35,018 nt of DNA from Planctomycetota bacterium (GTDB lineage Bacteria; Planctomycetota; Phycisphaerae; WQYP01): NCBI GenBank assembly GCA_021790385.1, contig JAJYDW010000041.1, positions 1 through 35,018 on the forward strand, written 5' to 3'. Below the pieces are notes generated by a model that was not told where the DNA came from, ran no database searches, and was given only the letters and a program-made list of their open reading frames with translations. Of this stretch, positions 1 to 9,365 are shown in pieces (the stretch's first letter is position 1; each line of letters starts with the position of its first letter). A program made the translations under genes and the position numbers.

Positions 1-2
1 TC

Positions 3-113
3 GTCAGCCATAACGCCGACCCCAAGGCGTTCGTGTGGACGGCCAAAGTGGAGAATATTCTCGATAAAATCCGCCGAGCAAGAAATACTTTGGATAAGAT
101 ACCATCTGCTTGA
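3..113 (+). pseudogene. 3' end of an IS630-type transposase (cut by window edge)
   Basis: The window opens inside a reading frame that ends at TGA 111-113. The 36 visible residues include HNADPKAFVWTAKVENIL, then a basic helix ending in DKIPSA. The AxPFVWTA-like signature followed by IxxKIxRAR is typical of the C-terminus of IS630/Tc1-mariner DDE transposases. The catalytic residues lie outside the window, so I cannot tell whether the copy is intact. It shows that an insertion sequence adjoins the purD/leuD region. Confidence 0.75.
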
Positions 114-249
114 GACACTACACTAGGTCAGTTGACGTTGGCTCCCGCCGCAGAGTCCAACACTTCGGTTCATGACGCGGCCGTGCAAATTTTACATGTT
201 TATTGGTATGGGTTGGTAAGTCTGGCCTAAACACGTCCGCCGGCCATCA

Positions 250-1527
250 TCAGGCCCCGCCAGATCCTATATCCCGCCGGTACTGCATTCCCGGAAAATG
301 AATCAGTTGAATCGCGGAATACACGGTTTTACGCGCTGCGGCAAGATTTTCGCCAAGTGCACATACGCCCAGCACACGGCCACCGCTGGTAACCAGTTGC
401 CCTTCTTTCATGGCTGTTCCACTGTGAAATATCCGCACATCCGGCAGCCGGGCAGCCGCGCTTAGTCCGCTGATGGCAACGCCCTTGACCACCTGGTCAT
501 CAGGTTTCCAGCCATAACCTTCACTGGCCAACACCACGCAAACGGCGGGACGCGGATCCCAATCTATGGTGATGGTATCGAGTTTGCGATCCAAGCAGGC
601 CAGCATCACCTCCACCAGGTCGCTGCGCAGACGCATCAACAGCGGCTGAGTTTCAGGATCTCCAAAGCGGCAATTAAATTCCAGCGTCTTAGGTCCACCG
701 GCGGTGAGCATTAAACCTGTATACAACACACCGCGATAATCAATCTCATGGCGATGGAGAATGTCCAGCAGCGGCACCAGGATTTCTCGCTCAACTTTGG
801 CCAGCACATCATCAGTCAGCAGCGGTGAAGGGCTAAATGCACCCATCCCGCCGGTATTTGGGCCGGTATCGCCGTCGCCGATACGTTTATGATCCTGTGC
901 CGCTTCCATGATGTAGGCATGGTGGCCGTCAATAAACGCCAGCAATGACACTTCCGGACCTTCCAAGCGTTCTTCAATAACCACGGTATTGCCGGCAGAG
1001 CCGAAGATTTTTTTCTCCATGATATTGCGCACGGCATCCAGGGCTTCCACCGGATCGCGGCATACCACCACGCCTTTGCCGCGGGCCAGACCGGCCGCTT
1101 TTACCACCAGCGGCTCGTTGCGACTCTCAACAAAGGCCATGGCATCCTGCAGACGGCTGAAGGATTTTCCTTCCGCAGCGGGAATACCGGCTTCGCGCAT
1201 CATTTTTTTGGAGAATGCTTTATCCGCCTCCAGTGTAGCTCCAGCTTTGGAAGGCCCAAAAGCCCGAATTTTTTTTTCGGCCAAGGCGTCTACCAGACCC
1301 AGCGCCAGCGGATCTTCCGGACCCACGGCCACCAGATCAATCTGATTGTTGACGGCAAACGCCGTGATGGCGGAAATATCATCCGATTTGATCGGCACCA
1401 GCTCGCCCAGATCAGCCATGCCGGGATTGCCCGGCGCAATAAACAACCGCGTACATAAAGGGCTGGATTTTATTTTCCAGGCTATGGCGTGTTCGCGACC
1501 GCCGGAACCAATAAGCAAAATTTTCAT
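250..1527 (-). CDS. purD: Phosphoribosylamine-glycine ligase (GAR synthetase)
   Basis: Catalyses ATP-dependent joining of glycine to 5-phosphoribosylamine, the second step of de novo purine synthesis, in the cytosol. The 425-residue length is normal for the family. Residues 7-13 GSGGREH form the N-terminal phosphate-binding loop. An ATP-grasp core follows, with VVKAAGLARGKGVVVC near residue 140, the PNTGGMGAFSP segment near 225 and the metal-binding EFNCRFGDPETQ near 280. The ATG at 1527 has AGGA a few bases upstream. It lies 36 bp downstream of leuD on the same strand, so the two are probably cotranscribed although their pathways differ. No key motif is missing. Confidence 0.97.
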   Translation of the reverse strand: MKILLIGSGGREHAIAWKIKSSPLCTRLFIAPGNPGMADLGELVPIKSDDISAITAFAVNNQIDLVAVGPEDPLALGLVDALAEKKIRAFGPSKAGATLEADKAFSKKMMREAGIPAAEGKSFSRLQDAMAFVESRNEPLVVKAAGLARGKGVVVCRDPVEALDAVRNIMEKKIFGSAGNTVVIEERLEGPEVSLLAFIDGHHAYIMEAAQDHKRIGDGDTGPNTGGMGAFSPSPLLTDDVLAKVEREILVPLLDILHRHEIDYRGVLYTGLMLTAGGPKTLEFNCRFGDPETQPLLMRLRSDLVEVMLACLDRKLDTITIDWDPRPAVCVVLASEGYGWKPDDQVVKGVAISGLSAAARLPDVRIFHSGTAMKEGQLVTSGGRVLGVCALGENLAAARKTVYSAIQLIHFPGMQYRRDIGSGGA

Positions 1528-1563
1528 AATATCCTGGCGTGTGGTTGGGCCGCGGTGCGGCGG

Positions 1564-2127
1564 TTATTTTTTGACCATTCCGGACGCGCGAGCGTATTCA
1601 AACACGCCGCCCGCTTCAATGATAGGAGCCACATCACCCAGGGGTTTAAGCACATGCGTGCGGTGGCGCGTAACGTTGGTAAGCACAGATTTCGCCAGGT
1701 CCACGATCATTTCATCGCCGGTATGAACCTGGTCCACAAGACGTTCGGTGGCTTCACAAGGCACCAGGTAGCCGCCGTTGACGCAGTTGCGGAAGAAAAT
1801 ACGGGCATAAAATTCCGCCACCACCACGCGGACGCCGGCTTCGGCAATGGCCAGCGGTGCATGTTCCCGCGAACTGCCGCAGCCAAAGTTTTTGCCTCCG
1901 ATGACAATATTGTATTCGCTTTTGAATTCGTTGGGTTTTACAAAGCGCAAATTTCCATCGGGCAGGCCGCTTTGCCCCGCCGGCACGCCATCCATGGCAT
2001 ACATGCCAAAATACTTGCGCTCCGCCGGGTCCGATGGATTGTAACTTAAGAATTTGGCCGGGATGATCTGATCAGTATCGATATTATCGCCAAGCACGAA
2101 AGCCTTTCCGCGAATAATATTGTTCAT
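1564..2127 (-). CDS. leuD: 3-isopropylmalate dehydratase small subunit
   Basis: Small (swivel-domain) subunit of isopropylmalate isomerase, which with LeuC interconverts 2- and 3-isopropylmalate in leucine synthesis. At 187 residues it matches the short LeuD/HacB-like type. N-terminal GDNIDTDQIIPAKFL, the GCGSSREHAP loop near residue 80 and FFRNCVNGGYLVP are the recognisable substrate-loop signatures. AAGGA about 9 nt before the ATG supports the start. No large subunit (leuC) is in the window. Some short family members act on homologous substrates such as citramalate or homoaconitate, so the exact substrate is inferred. Confidence 0.93.
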   Translation of the reverse strand: MNNIIRGKAFVLGDNIDTDQIIPAKFLSYNPSDPAERKYFGMYAMDGVPAGQSGLPDGNLRFVKPNEFKSEYNIVIGGKNFGCGSSREHAPLAIAEAGVRVVVAEFYARIFFRNCVNGGYLVPCEATERLVDQVHTGDEMIVDLAKSVLTNVTRHRTHVLKPLGDVAPIIEAGGVFEYARASGMVKK

Positions 2128-2439
2128 TGCAAGATTCCTTGAAGAAAGCAGTGCTTAAAATTGCCGTTCCGCAACCGGTGCCCGAAGGCCTGGTTGATCG
2201 CCGCCATCAGCGGGGCACCGACCATCGTACCCTTCCGGCAGACGGGCCACTATGAATTCTAGGCCAATCGCAGCCGCGCGACAAGCGGCTGGCGCGATGA
2301 ACCCGACAGTGCTCTTGTCGGCGGCACTGTCTTGCGGAGTTGTCGACCAGGCCTAAATTGTATTCTCGCGGCAATCGTTCGCGCAGATGACGGAACAGGC
2401 CTGTGCGTATAAGATGGCCCGGCTTAGAAATGGGGCTGC
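2128..2439. other. Intergenic stretch between leuD and the CPBP gene
   Basis: About 310 bp between divergent genes, so it should hold a promoter for each. I see no convincing -35/-10 pair and no ORF with coding character. A TATAAG-like hexamer near 2408 could serve the rightward gene. Confidence 0.4.
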
Positions 2440-3231
2440 ATGACCGCACGACACGCAAAAAAAGATTCCGCATGGCTTGATATCGGCTATGGTGATTCCT
2501 ATTTCGACCGTACCCATCGTCCCCTGCAATGTTTGCTCGTGATATTGCCGCTGCTGGCCATTTACCAGATCGGCATCATGTTGCATCCGTGGACGCCCGG
2601 ACATGGCGACACCCCCAATGTGATTGCGTTTGCCAAAATGCTGGAACTGGCCCAGAAACTTTTTGGTCATATTGGTCATTACATGCCGTTGGCTCTGGTG
2701 GTTGCGTGCCTGCTGGGGGCACACTTTTTTCGTAAGGACAAATGGACGCTGGAACCTAAGCTGTGGCTGGCCATGTATGCCGAAAGCATCCTCTGGGCCA
2801 TTCCCATTTTAATTTTCGGAATGCTGGCTTCTTCCGGTGCCCCGCTGGCTGGACTGCAATCCAAGGCTGTAACCATGTCCTCATTTCCATGGCAAACACA
2901 GGTGGTGCTGGCGGTGGGAGCAGGCGTTTATGAGGAGCTCGTTTTCCGCCTGATACTGATTGCCGCCCTTGATTTTCTCCTGCTGGATTTATTGGGTTGG
3001 TCCAAAGCTCTGGCGATTCCTGTGATTATTTTGACCAGCGCGGTGCTGTTTTCGCTTTACCATTACCTTGGAGCGGAACAGCCGAGCTGGGGTACCTTTA
3101 TCTTCCGCACCCTGGCTGGCGTTTATCTGGCCGCCATTTACATCTTCCGCGGTTTTGGCATTGATGTGTGTACCCACACGGCTTACGACCTGATGGCAGT
3201 GGGACTGGGCCTTTTTAGCGCTCATCATTAA
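2440..3231 (+). CDS. CPBP-family intramembrane metalloprotease
   Basis: A 263-residue polytopic membrane protein with about seven hydrophobic segments. The CPBP (Abi/CAAX protease-like, Rce1-type) signature is present: EELVFR at residues 165-170 gives the EExxxR motif, His208 lies in SLYHYLG and His246 in THTAYD, the last two being the usual motif 2 and motif 3 positions. Family members cleave near or within membranes; in bacteria they are linked to bacteriocin immunity or protein processing, but the substrate here cannot be told from sequence. The start has only a weak purine-rich sequence (AAATGGGG) upstream. It is a single gene between a leftward biosynthetic pair and a leftward operon that ends against it. 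Confidence 0.85.
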   Translation: MTARHAKKDSAWLDIGYGDSYFDRTHRPLQCLLVILPLLAIYQIGIMLHPWTPGHGDTPNVIAFAKMLELAQKLFGHIGHYMPLALVVACLLGAHFFRKDKWTLEPKLWLAMYAESILWAIPILIFGMLASSGAPLAGLQSKAVTMSSFPWQTQVVLAVGAGVYEELVFRLILIAALDFLLLDLLGWSKALAIPVIILTSAVLFSLYHYLGAEQPSWGTFIFRTLAGVYLAAIYIFRGFGIDVCTHTAYDLMAVGLGLFSAHH

Positions 3232-3307
3232 CAGCCACATTGCAGCAGCGGAGACCTGTATCAACCCCGCCGCCCGGACCAGCCACCCCCAGCGGCCATG
3301 AGCCCCC

Positions 3308-4885
3308 CTAACGCCGGCGCAGATCAAGAACCTGGCAAAACGTCGGACCCTGCTGAACAGGAAGGATTTGCACGTGCCATGTTTTCCGGCCGGCAATTCG
3401 CCATGGCCCCTGTCGGGCTACTTTGGCCAGCAGCAATGACGGCGAAAGGTGGGCGTTAAAATTCAGCACCACGCGACGATTGCCCGGAGAGCCTGCCCAG
3501 CCCGTGGTCTGCCCGCCATTCCAGATGATATGCCGGCCATACCAGCGCAAATACAACTGAAAATTCACCGGCACCGCCTTCATCGGTTGCACCACCACCA
3601 GCCCTCCGGAATTTGCGGCTTGCCGGACAACGTGAACCACTATGCTGCGAGCTTTTTCGTCTGCGGGGGTTTTGTAGGGATGCAAAATATCCCGCAGCGC
3701 TCCAATAATGGCCACGGTCAGAAGCAAACCTCCGGCAATGTGCGTTGCCAGGCGATGCTGGGATTCAAGCAGCAGAAATTTTTCCACCAGCCAGGCAATT
3801 CCGGCACCCGCCAGCAGACAAATGACCGGAGCTAGATGCTGGGCCACACGGGCACTGCCGCCATAGGGATAGCGGCGCAGGATGGCTGCAATAAAAGTGA
3901 GAATAAAGGGGGTCAGCAGCAGCACCAGAAACTTTCGGCGATAACGGATAAACACCGCCAACCCGACCAGAAACACCAGAAAAGTAGCCGTGCTGCCGCC
4001 CCGTTTGCCACCCACGGGATACGCAAAGAGATTACCGGTATGAATACGGATCAGCCAGATCAAAAAATGCAGCGGATTGCCGGGTGGAAATGAATGATGC
4101 CAATACACACGCATGGTCGCACCGGTACGATGATATTGACCCGCACCGGCCAGCTTCAGCACCAGCAAAAAGCCCCCCACCGTGGCCACAGCCAGCAGAA
4201 TGCCGGCAACGAAATTGGTCCAGCGGCGGTTTTTCAGCAATTCCACCGCCACTGCCGCGCACAAGCCGCCCGCTACAAAAACACTCGGATAAGAGAATCC
4301 AAGAAGCAACGGCGTAATGATTGCGGCTATCCAAAGATAGCGTGTACGCTGCGGTTGTAAGATCCAGGCGGTACCCAGAAAATACAGGACAAGTGCCGTG
4401 AGTTCATCAAATGCGTAGGGTTTAACTTCCACACAATGCCGAACGGGGTAATAGCCCAACGCGAAAAAACCCACCGCAACAAGAGTACCCAGCGGACTCA
4501 AAAGCATCCGGCTCCAGCGCCAGAAAATAAAGCACGAGGCCATGCCCGCCAGCAGCGGTCCAATCCGCAATATGTACTCCGAATTCCCCAGGCCATGCTG
4601 CATCAGCCATTCGCCGAGCAAAAATAGCGGCGGAGCCACCTGTCCGAAACCCAGCGGGCGCAGCATCTGGCCCAGGCTCCGGTCCATGATGTTTAAGTCC
4701 AGCATAGCCTCATCACCCCACATGGGCATCTTGAGGGCAAAACGGATCAGCCGCCACGCCACCGCCGCCACCAGCAGCACCAGGGTCCAGCGGTCTATGA
4801 GTTGATACGTATGGCTGCTCCAGGGCACCGTGGGAGGCGTCGGTCCGGTGTTGAGCACGGGGTTGGTTTTGGTTTCACCGGCCAT
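3308..4885 (-). CDS. GT-C-fold membrane glycosyltransferase (GT39/GT83-like)
   Basis: A 525-residue protein with about ten or more membrane segments. MWGDEAML near residues 54-61 is the acidic motif found after the first membrane helix of dolichyl/undecaprenyl-phosphate-sugar-dependent GT-C enzymes (PMT/ArnT type), and VKPYAFDEL near residue 154 is the usual second signature. Such enzymes move a sugar from a polyprenyl-phosphate carrier to an acceptor on the outer face of the membrane. It overlaps the upstream membrane-protein gene by 11 nt and is the last gene of the leftward ABC operon, so it is probably translationally coupled. A glycosyltransferase at the end of a sugar-import operon is unusual. 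Donor and acceptor are unknown. Confidence 0.75.
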   Translation of the reverse strand: MAGETKTNPVLNTGPTPPTVPWSSHTYQLIDRWTLVLLVAAVAWRLIRFALKMPMWGDEAMLDLNIMDRSLGQMLRPLGFGQVAPPLFLLGEWLMQHGLGNSEYILRIGPLLAGMASCFIFWRWSRMLLSPLGTLVAVGFFALGYYPVRHCVEVKPYAFDELTALVLYFLGTAWILQPQRTRYLWIAAIITPLLLGFSYPSVFVAGGLCAAVAVELLKNRRWTNFVAGILLAVATVGGFLLVLKLAGAGQYHRTGATMRVYWHHSFPPGNPLHFLIWLIRIHTGNLFAYPVGGKRGGSTATFLVFLVGLAVFIRYRRKFLVLLLTPFILTFIAAILRRYPYGGSARVAQHLAPVICLLAGAGIAWLVEKFLLLESQHRLATHIAGGLLLTVAIIGALRDILHPYKTPADEKARSIVVHVVRQAANSGGLVVVQPMKAVPVNFQLYLRWYGRHIIWNGGQTTGWAGSPGNRRVVLNFNAHLSPSLLLAKVARQGPWRIAGRKTWHVQILPVQQGPTFCQVLDLRRR

Positions 4886-5852
4886 CCACCACCCCTGTTA
4901 CAGCCGGGCTGGAACCTGGAATCCGGGCTGTCTCTGGTACCGGCTCACTTAACACCGCCGCGGTCCATTCCATGCCCCCTAAAGCCAGCAACCACCAAAA
5001 CATGGTAAAAATCCAGCGCGTTAAAAGATCATCGAGTTGTCGATCGTCGAAATAAAGGGTGCGAACCGTGACACCCACCAATACCGCGACGATTAAAATC
5101 GCAAAGCACCAGTTGATCCACCACCGTGCATGATGAGCGTTTCCCCGCCATTCGCCGGCCATCACCATAACCGCCATTGCCGCAATGGCGGCGGCAGCCA
5201 CCATTGAAGCAATCAGCAGAATTCTCAAACCGACCAATCCGTGGTAACTGCTGGCAAACAAGTGCGGCGTGCGCCAGGTGTTGAGTAAACCTTCCACTCG
5301 AACGATCAACACGGGAACGGCAAGGGCCAAAGCCATGCCGGCGGCCAAGGCTCTAAGCAAACCGAATCGGCGGGTCTGGCTCGACGCAGCGGAAGATTGA
5401 TTCAATATCCACAGCAGCGACGGAGGCAGATACACCACCAGGCGTTTAAGCTCGTACCACGGCAAAAAGAAATCCACCACCAGATGACGCAAGGCGATGC
5501 ACAAAATCATCCCGCACAAACCTATCACCGTCAGCGCCACGCCCCTTCTTTTACCCGCCGCACTTGCGGATACAGCCATCACCGCCAGCCCCGTGAGCGC
5601 AAAAAGTAGAGCCAGAATATGCACCAGAAACAGGCCCGCCTGATAAAAGACCCGGTTTTGCGACCCCCGCGGCACCATCGCAAAGCGGCCATCACTCCAC
5701 CACACCGCCGCCGCACAAAGTACCACCATCGCCACTCCGATGGCAATTCCGCCCAGACGCACCCGGCGCAGCAACCATGGCACCGGCGGCAACGTCGGTA
5801 GCGACACTGTCGCTTGAATGGCAGCGGGCTGGGGGGCCGTGTTATTGAACAT
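4875..5852 (-). CDS. Polytopic membrane protein of unknown function
   Basis: A 325-residue protein that I do not recognise. It has a cytoplasmic N-terminus of about 25 residues rich in Pro and Thr, then about eight hydrophobic segments, and no visible catalytic motif. It starts 21 bp after the stop of the MalG-like permease and its 3' end overlaps the glycosyltransferase gene by 11 nt, so it is an internal operon member. Position suggests it works with the glycosyltransferase, for example as a partner subunit, but nothing in the sequence proves this. Confidence 0.7.
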   Translation of the reverse strand: MFNNTAPQPAAIQATVSLPTLPPVPWLLRRVRLGGIAIGVAMVVLCAAAVWWSDGRFAMVPRGSQNRVFYQAGLFLVHILALLFALTGLAVMAVSASAAGKRRGVALTVIGLCGMILCIALRHLVVDFFLPWYELKRLVVYLPPSLLWILNQSSAASSQTRRFGLLRALAAGMALALAVPVLIVRVEGLLNTWRTPHLFASSYHGLVGLRILLIASMVAAAAIAAMAVMVMAGEWRGNAHHARWWINWCFAILIVAVLVGVTVRTLYFDDRQLDDLLTRWIFTMFWWLLALGGMEWTAAVLSEPVPETARIPGSSPAVTGVVDGR

Positions 5853-5873
5853 TCAGCGGTCTCCAAGACGTCG

Positions 5874-6716
5874 TTATTTTAACCCCGTGGTGGCAATACC
5901 GCGAACGAATGTTTTTTGCGCCAGAAAAAACATAATCAGGATCGGCAGGATGACGATTACCGATGCCGCCATCAGCAGATTATACGTGGTTCCTCCGGAC
6001 CGGCTCTGATAAAATTGCAGAGCCAATGGCAATGTGAAAGTGCTTTGATGGGTCAGATACACCAGCGGCCCGAGAAAATTATTCCACGCCGCCATGAAAG
6101 AGAATAACCCCACCACGGCCAACGCCGGGCGCGTCAGCGGCAGCATGATACGCCACCATATTCCAAAGTGCGTACAGCCATCCATGATGGCCGCTTCTGA
6201 CAGTTCTTTGGGGATGGTCAGGTAAAATTGACGCAGCAGAAAAATAAAGAACGGCACCCCAAAAAATGCCGGTACCCACAATGGTAAACTGGTGCCCACC
6301 CAACCGACCTGCCGGAAAATGCGATACAGCGGTACCATCAGCACCGGAAATGGAATCATCATGGAAGCCAGGGCGATGCCGAACACGACGTTGCGGCCCC
6401 GCCATTGCATCTTGGCCAGACTGTAGGCCACCAGGGAAGAAGAAAGCACACTGCCCAACGCCGCCAAGAGCGCAATAATCAACGTATTGCGGGCATAAAG
6501 GGACATGTCAAACGCCGGTGAGTTGAAGACCCGCACGTAATTGTGCAGTTCCAGCGGGTGTGGAATCCACAGCGGAGGCATTTGGACGGCTTGGCTCTCC
6601 TTTTTCAGACTGGTGCTGATCATCCAGAGAAAAGGCCCCAGATACGCTACCGCCGCCAGCAGCAGGCAAAAGTGAACCAACAATCGATACCGTAGTTTCA
6701 TGCGTAATGCACCCAT
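5874..6716 (-). CDS. Carbohydrate ABC transporter permease, MalG/LacG type
   Basis: Inner-membrane subunit of a CUT1-type sugar importer, 280 residues, six predicted membrane helices. The cytoplasmic EAA loop is clear at about residues 175-200: EAAIMDGCTHFGIWWRIMLP, ending in the family LPLTRPAL. The N-terminal PFLWMISTSLK is typical of the second permease of these systems. It overlaps the 3' end of the MalF-type gene by 19 nt, implying coupled translation. No ATPase gene is in the operon; a shared MsmX/UgpC-like ATPase elsewhere is the usual solution (known for the family, inferred here). Confidence 0.95.
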   Translation of the reverse strand: MGALRMKLRYRLLVHFCLLLAAVAYLGPFLWMISTSLKKESQAVQMPPLWIPHPLELHNYVRVFNSPAFDMSLYARNTLIIALLAALGSVLSSSLVAYSLAKMQWRGRNVVFGIALASMMIPFPVLMVPLYRIFRQVGWVGTSLPLWVPAFFGVPFFIFLLRQFYLTIPKELSEAAIMDGCTHFGIWWRIMLPLTRPALAVVGLFSFMAAWNNFLGPLVYLTHQSTFTLPLALQFYQSRSGGTTYNLLMAASVIVILPILIMFFLAQKTFVRGIATTGLK

Positions 6717-7663
6717 TTTTTAGCGGTAATAAAAGCAATGGCCGTAAAAAACAAAATGATCAGCAGTTGGATCCACGCCATGGCGCTGGCCGGACCCATG
6801 CGTAAATTGGTAAAGGCGTTGTCGAAGAGGTACATGGTGTAAAAAGTAGTGCTGCGTCCCGGACCGCCATTGGTCATCACATAAGGCACATCAAAAATCT
6901 GCCAACTGCCGATGATACCCATAATCAAGTTGAAGAAAATTACCGGTGAAAGCATCGGCAGCGTAACATGAAAAAAACGCCCCACTGCGCCTATGCCGTC
7001 CATTTCCGCCGCTTCATAAAGGTCTTTGGGTATGTCCTGCAGGCCAGCCAAAAAGATCACCACCGTCTGCCCGACGCCCCAGAAACTCATGAGGATAATG
7101 GCGGTCATCGCCCACCGCGGCTCGCCCAGCCATACCGGCGGTTGCAGGTTCCGCAAGGTTAAAACGGTGGAGGAAGCCGCCCCGAAAAGCCGGGCCAACC
7201 CTGCCAAGACCCCACCCGCCAGGTGCAACGGCCCGCGCAGGGCGTAATCAATCAGGCCCACATCTGAATTGAACAGCCACTGCCATATCAACGCCGTGGC
7301 CACCATCGGCACCAGGCATGGCAAAAAAATAATGGTGCGATAAATCGCCTGGCTTTTCAGCGGCGTATTGAGAAGCACAGCCAGCAGCACACTTAGGGAA
7401 AGCGTAAACGGCAGAGAAATGGCAGCATAGATCAGCGTATTGACCAGGGATCTCCAGAACACATGGTCGTGGAGCAGATGCCGGTAATTCATCCAGCCAA
7501 CCCACAAGGGCGGCTGAAGCATGTTGTAACTGCAAAAGCTGTAATACAAGCTTATGGCCAGCGGCAGCAGCAGGAAAACCAGCAACCCCACCAGGTAGGG
7601 TCCGGCAAAAAGCATGCCCATAAGCTGGCTGCGCCAATCGATACGGGATTTTTGCTGCTTCAT
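6698..7663 (-). CDS. Sugar ABC transporter permease, MalF/UgpA type
   Basis: First membrane subunit of the CUT1-type importer, 321 residues with six main helices. The EAA loop reads EAAEMDGIGAVGRFFHVTLP (about residues 218-237), and PYVMTNGGPGRSTTFYTMYL is the typical periplasmic/TM5 signature. Its ATG overlaps the stop of the binding-protein gene by 4 nt. The N-terminal 36 codons of this gene are duplicated as a stump at 21904-22013 beside a second binding-protein gene. A long insertion of about 30 residues between helices (around ARLFGAASSTVLTLRNLQPP) is somewhat unusual. Confidence 0.95.
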   Translation of the reverse strand: MKQQKSRIDWRSQLMGMLFAGPYLVGLLVFLLLPLAISLYYSFCSYNMLQPPLWVGWMNYRHLLHDHVFWRSLVNTLIYAAISLPFTLSLSVLLAVLLNTPLKSQAIYRTIIFLPCLVPMVATALIWQWLFNSDVGLIDYALRGPLHLAGGVLAGLARLFGAASSTVLTLRNLQPPVWLGEPRWAMTAIILMSFWGVGQTVVIFLAGLQDIPKDLYEAAEMDGIGAVGRFFHVTLPMLSPVIFFNLIMGIIGSWQIFDVPYVMTNGGPGRSTTFYTMYLFDNAFTNLRMGPASAMAWIQLLIILFFTAIAFITAKKWVHYA

Positions 7664-9003
7664 GGATTCTCCCGTGCTCGTTGCGCCGCGATTCTCTGGC
7701 TGGTGCGAACCCAGCGGTTCACCAGGTGCTGGGTATAAGCCAGGCTTTTTTTAACCGGTGCCCCCAGCCAGATCCGCTGAGCCATTACGTTGAGTTGGCT
7801 GTTGACGCGCATCCAGATCGGGCTGGGTGGTGAAAACTCCACTCTAGAGTGTAACATAAGATTTTCAAACACCATAATATAAGGGTTCGGGTTATGGCGG
7901 ATAAAGGAAACACTGAATGTTGCCAGAGGCGAAGCCTTACAGTGGAGATCATCAAGTTTTTCAATATTCTCCTGCCGAATAAAAAAGGCTAGCACCTTCA
8001 TGGCCGCTTGGGTATGCCGGGCATGGCGCGGAATTAACAACAAATCCACATCACCCATGGTTTGGGTCCCCGATAGGCCATTGACGCATGGAAATGGTGC
8101 GACACCGAAATGGCCCGCCATCGAAGGTTTGTTGTGCTGGATAAAGTTGGCGAAATAGGGGCCGGAAAATTCCATCGCCACTTTCCCGGTCAGAAAAGGA
8201 TTTAGCGGCGAATTAAACTGCCCAAAGCCGCTTTTGAATGTCGTCACGGCCCGATACCCAAGCCGCCGCGAAAAGCCCTGAAACCATCGGTATGCCGCAA
8301 CCTGCCGTGGCGTGTCGATATAAAAATGCCCCGTGTGGTAGCTGTAAATGTGATTGCCGAAGTAAATGCCCCACAAGCACTGCTGGGGCGGTAAAAAGCC
8401 CGCCTGTTTTAGCCGACCATTTTTATCAAAGATAGTCAATCTTTGAGCGTCCGTGTCAAACTCCGCGAGCGTTGCCGGAGCATGGTTCGGGTTCAGCCCG
8501 GCCTGGCGAAAAAGTGTTTTGTTCCAATACAAGGCAAAGGGATTCGCTGCGACGGCCACGGCATATAGCGTGCCGGATGGCGCGCACGCTTTCCACACGC
8601 AAGGCACGAATGTATGCGGCGTGATAATGCCGGCATGCACCATTGGCTCCAGCGAAGTTAATGCGTTATGTCCGATAAAGGATCCGACGTCATAGGTTCC
8701 AAGCTCCACGATATCTGGCGGATCTCCTCCTGCCACTGAAATCACGGTTTTGATGTCTACTTGGCTCACCGAGACCATGTGGACAAAAATCCGGCTTTGT
8801 GACAGGTTGAACTTATTGACGACGTCGCGCATGGCCGCTGCTTCAAAACCGGACCACCCCACCCACAGTGCCACCACGGTCCGTCCACGTACCGCTTGGC
8901 CATTGGGCAGGTGATAAGTCGTGGGCTTGTGACCAAAAATCAACAGCGATACGGCCGCCGTCGCCAACAGCACCATGAGCACACGAGATCCCAGTTTTGC
9001 CAT
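7660..9003 (-). CDS. Extracellular sugar-binding protein of the ABC operon (SBP1)
   Basis: Family 1 solute-binding protein that should capture an oligosaccharide and pass it to the adjacent permeases. I place the start at ATG 9003, which opens a signal-anchor-like helix (LMVLLATAAVSLLIFG); the frame is open back to 9117 and an ATG at 9024 is also possible. The mature part has the usual VVALWVGWSGFEAAAMRDVV opening, then GGDPPDIVELG and a long C-terminal lobe. There is no lipobox cysteine, so the protein may stay anchored by its N-terminal helix. About 447 residues. A diverged paralogue lies at 22010-23386. First gene of a five-gene leftward operon. Confidence 0.93.
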   Translation of the reverse strand: MAKLGSRVLMVLLATAAVSLLIFGHKPTTYHLPNGQAVRGRTVVALWVGWSGFEAAAMRDVVNKFNLSQSRIFVHMVSVSQVDIKTVISVAGGDPPDIVELGTYDVGSFIGHNALTSLEPMVHAGIITPHTFVPCVWKACAPSGTLYAVAVAANPFALYWNKTLFRQAGLNPNHAPATLAEFDTDAQRLTIFDKNGRLKQAGFLPPQQCLWGIYFGNHIYSYHTGHFYIDTPRQVAAYRWFQGFSRRLGYRAVTTFKSGFGQFNSPLNPFLTGKVAMEFSGPYFANFIQHNKPSMAGHFGVAPFPCVNGLSGTQTMGDVDLLLIPRHARHTQAAMKVLAFFIRQENIEKLDDLHCKASPLATFSVSFIRHNPNPYIMVFENLMLHSRVEFSPPSPIWMRVNSQLNVMAQRIWLGAPVKKSLAYTQHLVNRWVRTSQRIAAQRARENP

Positions 9004-9343
9004 GATCGCCAATTCTTGCCTCATGCCTTGGTTTGAGACTAATTCTTCACTTGCTATTACCGCGTTTAAGCCTTCCAGGCCAGCGTCTGAAATGCTCGCC
9101 TGCACAGCTGCAATCAAGTATTTGCCGCCTCGCCGTTATCCCACGGCCCAAGCCCGCGGCTAGCCCATTGAAATCACTTCACAGGTGTCTCCTGACGCAG
9201 TTTTCCTATTGACGAGCGCGATTATGGCTGGATTGAAGCCAGGATGCAAGTAAAAAAATAATATATCTACCATCGAACTTACCACACGATCAGTTTTTAT
9301 TGCCGCAGACCACTGTTAGTGTTAGTAATCATTGAAAATATAA

Positions 9344-9365
9344 AATCATTTAACCTTACCATTGA
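9344..9365 (-). promoter_or_regulatory. Shared promoter/operator box, copy A (toward the ABC operon)
   Basis: On the minus strand it reads TCAATGGTAAGGTTAAAT followed by GATT. The first 18 bases are identical to the box in front of both PEP-CTERM genes. It lies about 340 bp upstream of the SBP1 start in the transcribed orientation. A -10-like element at +34 is weak here (TGATTA), so the site could be an operator rather than a core promoter. Confidence 0.5.
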
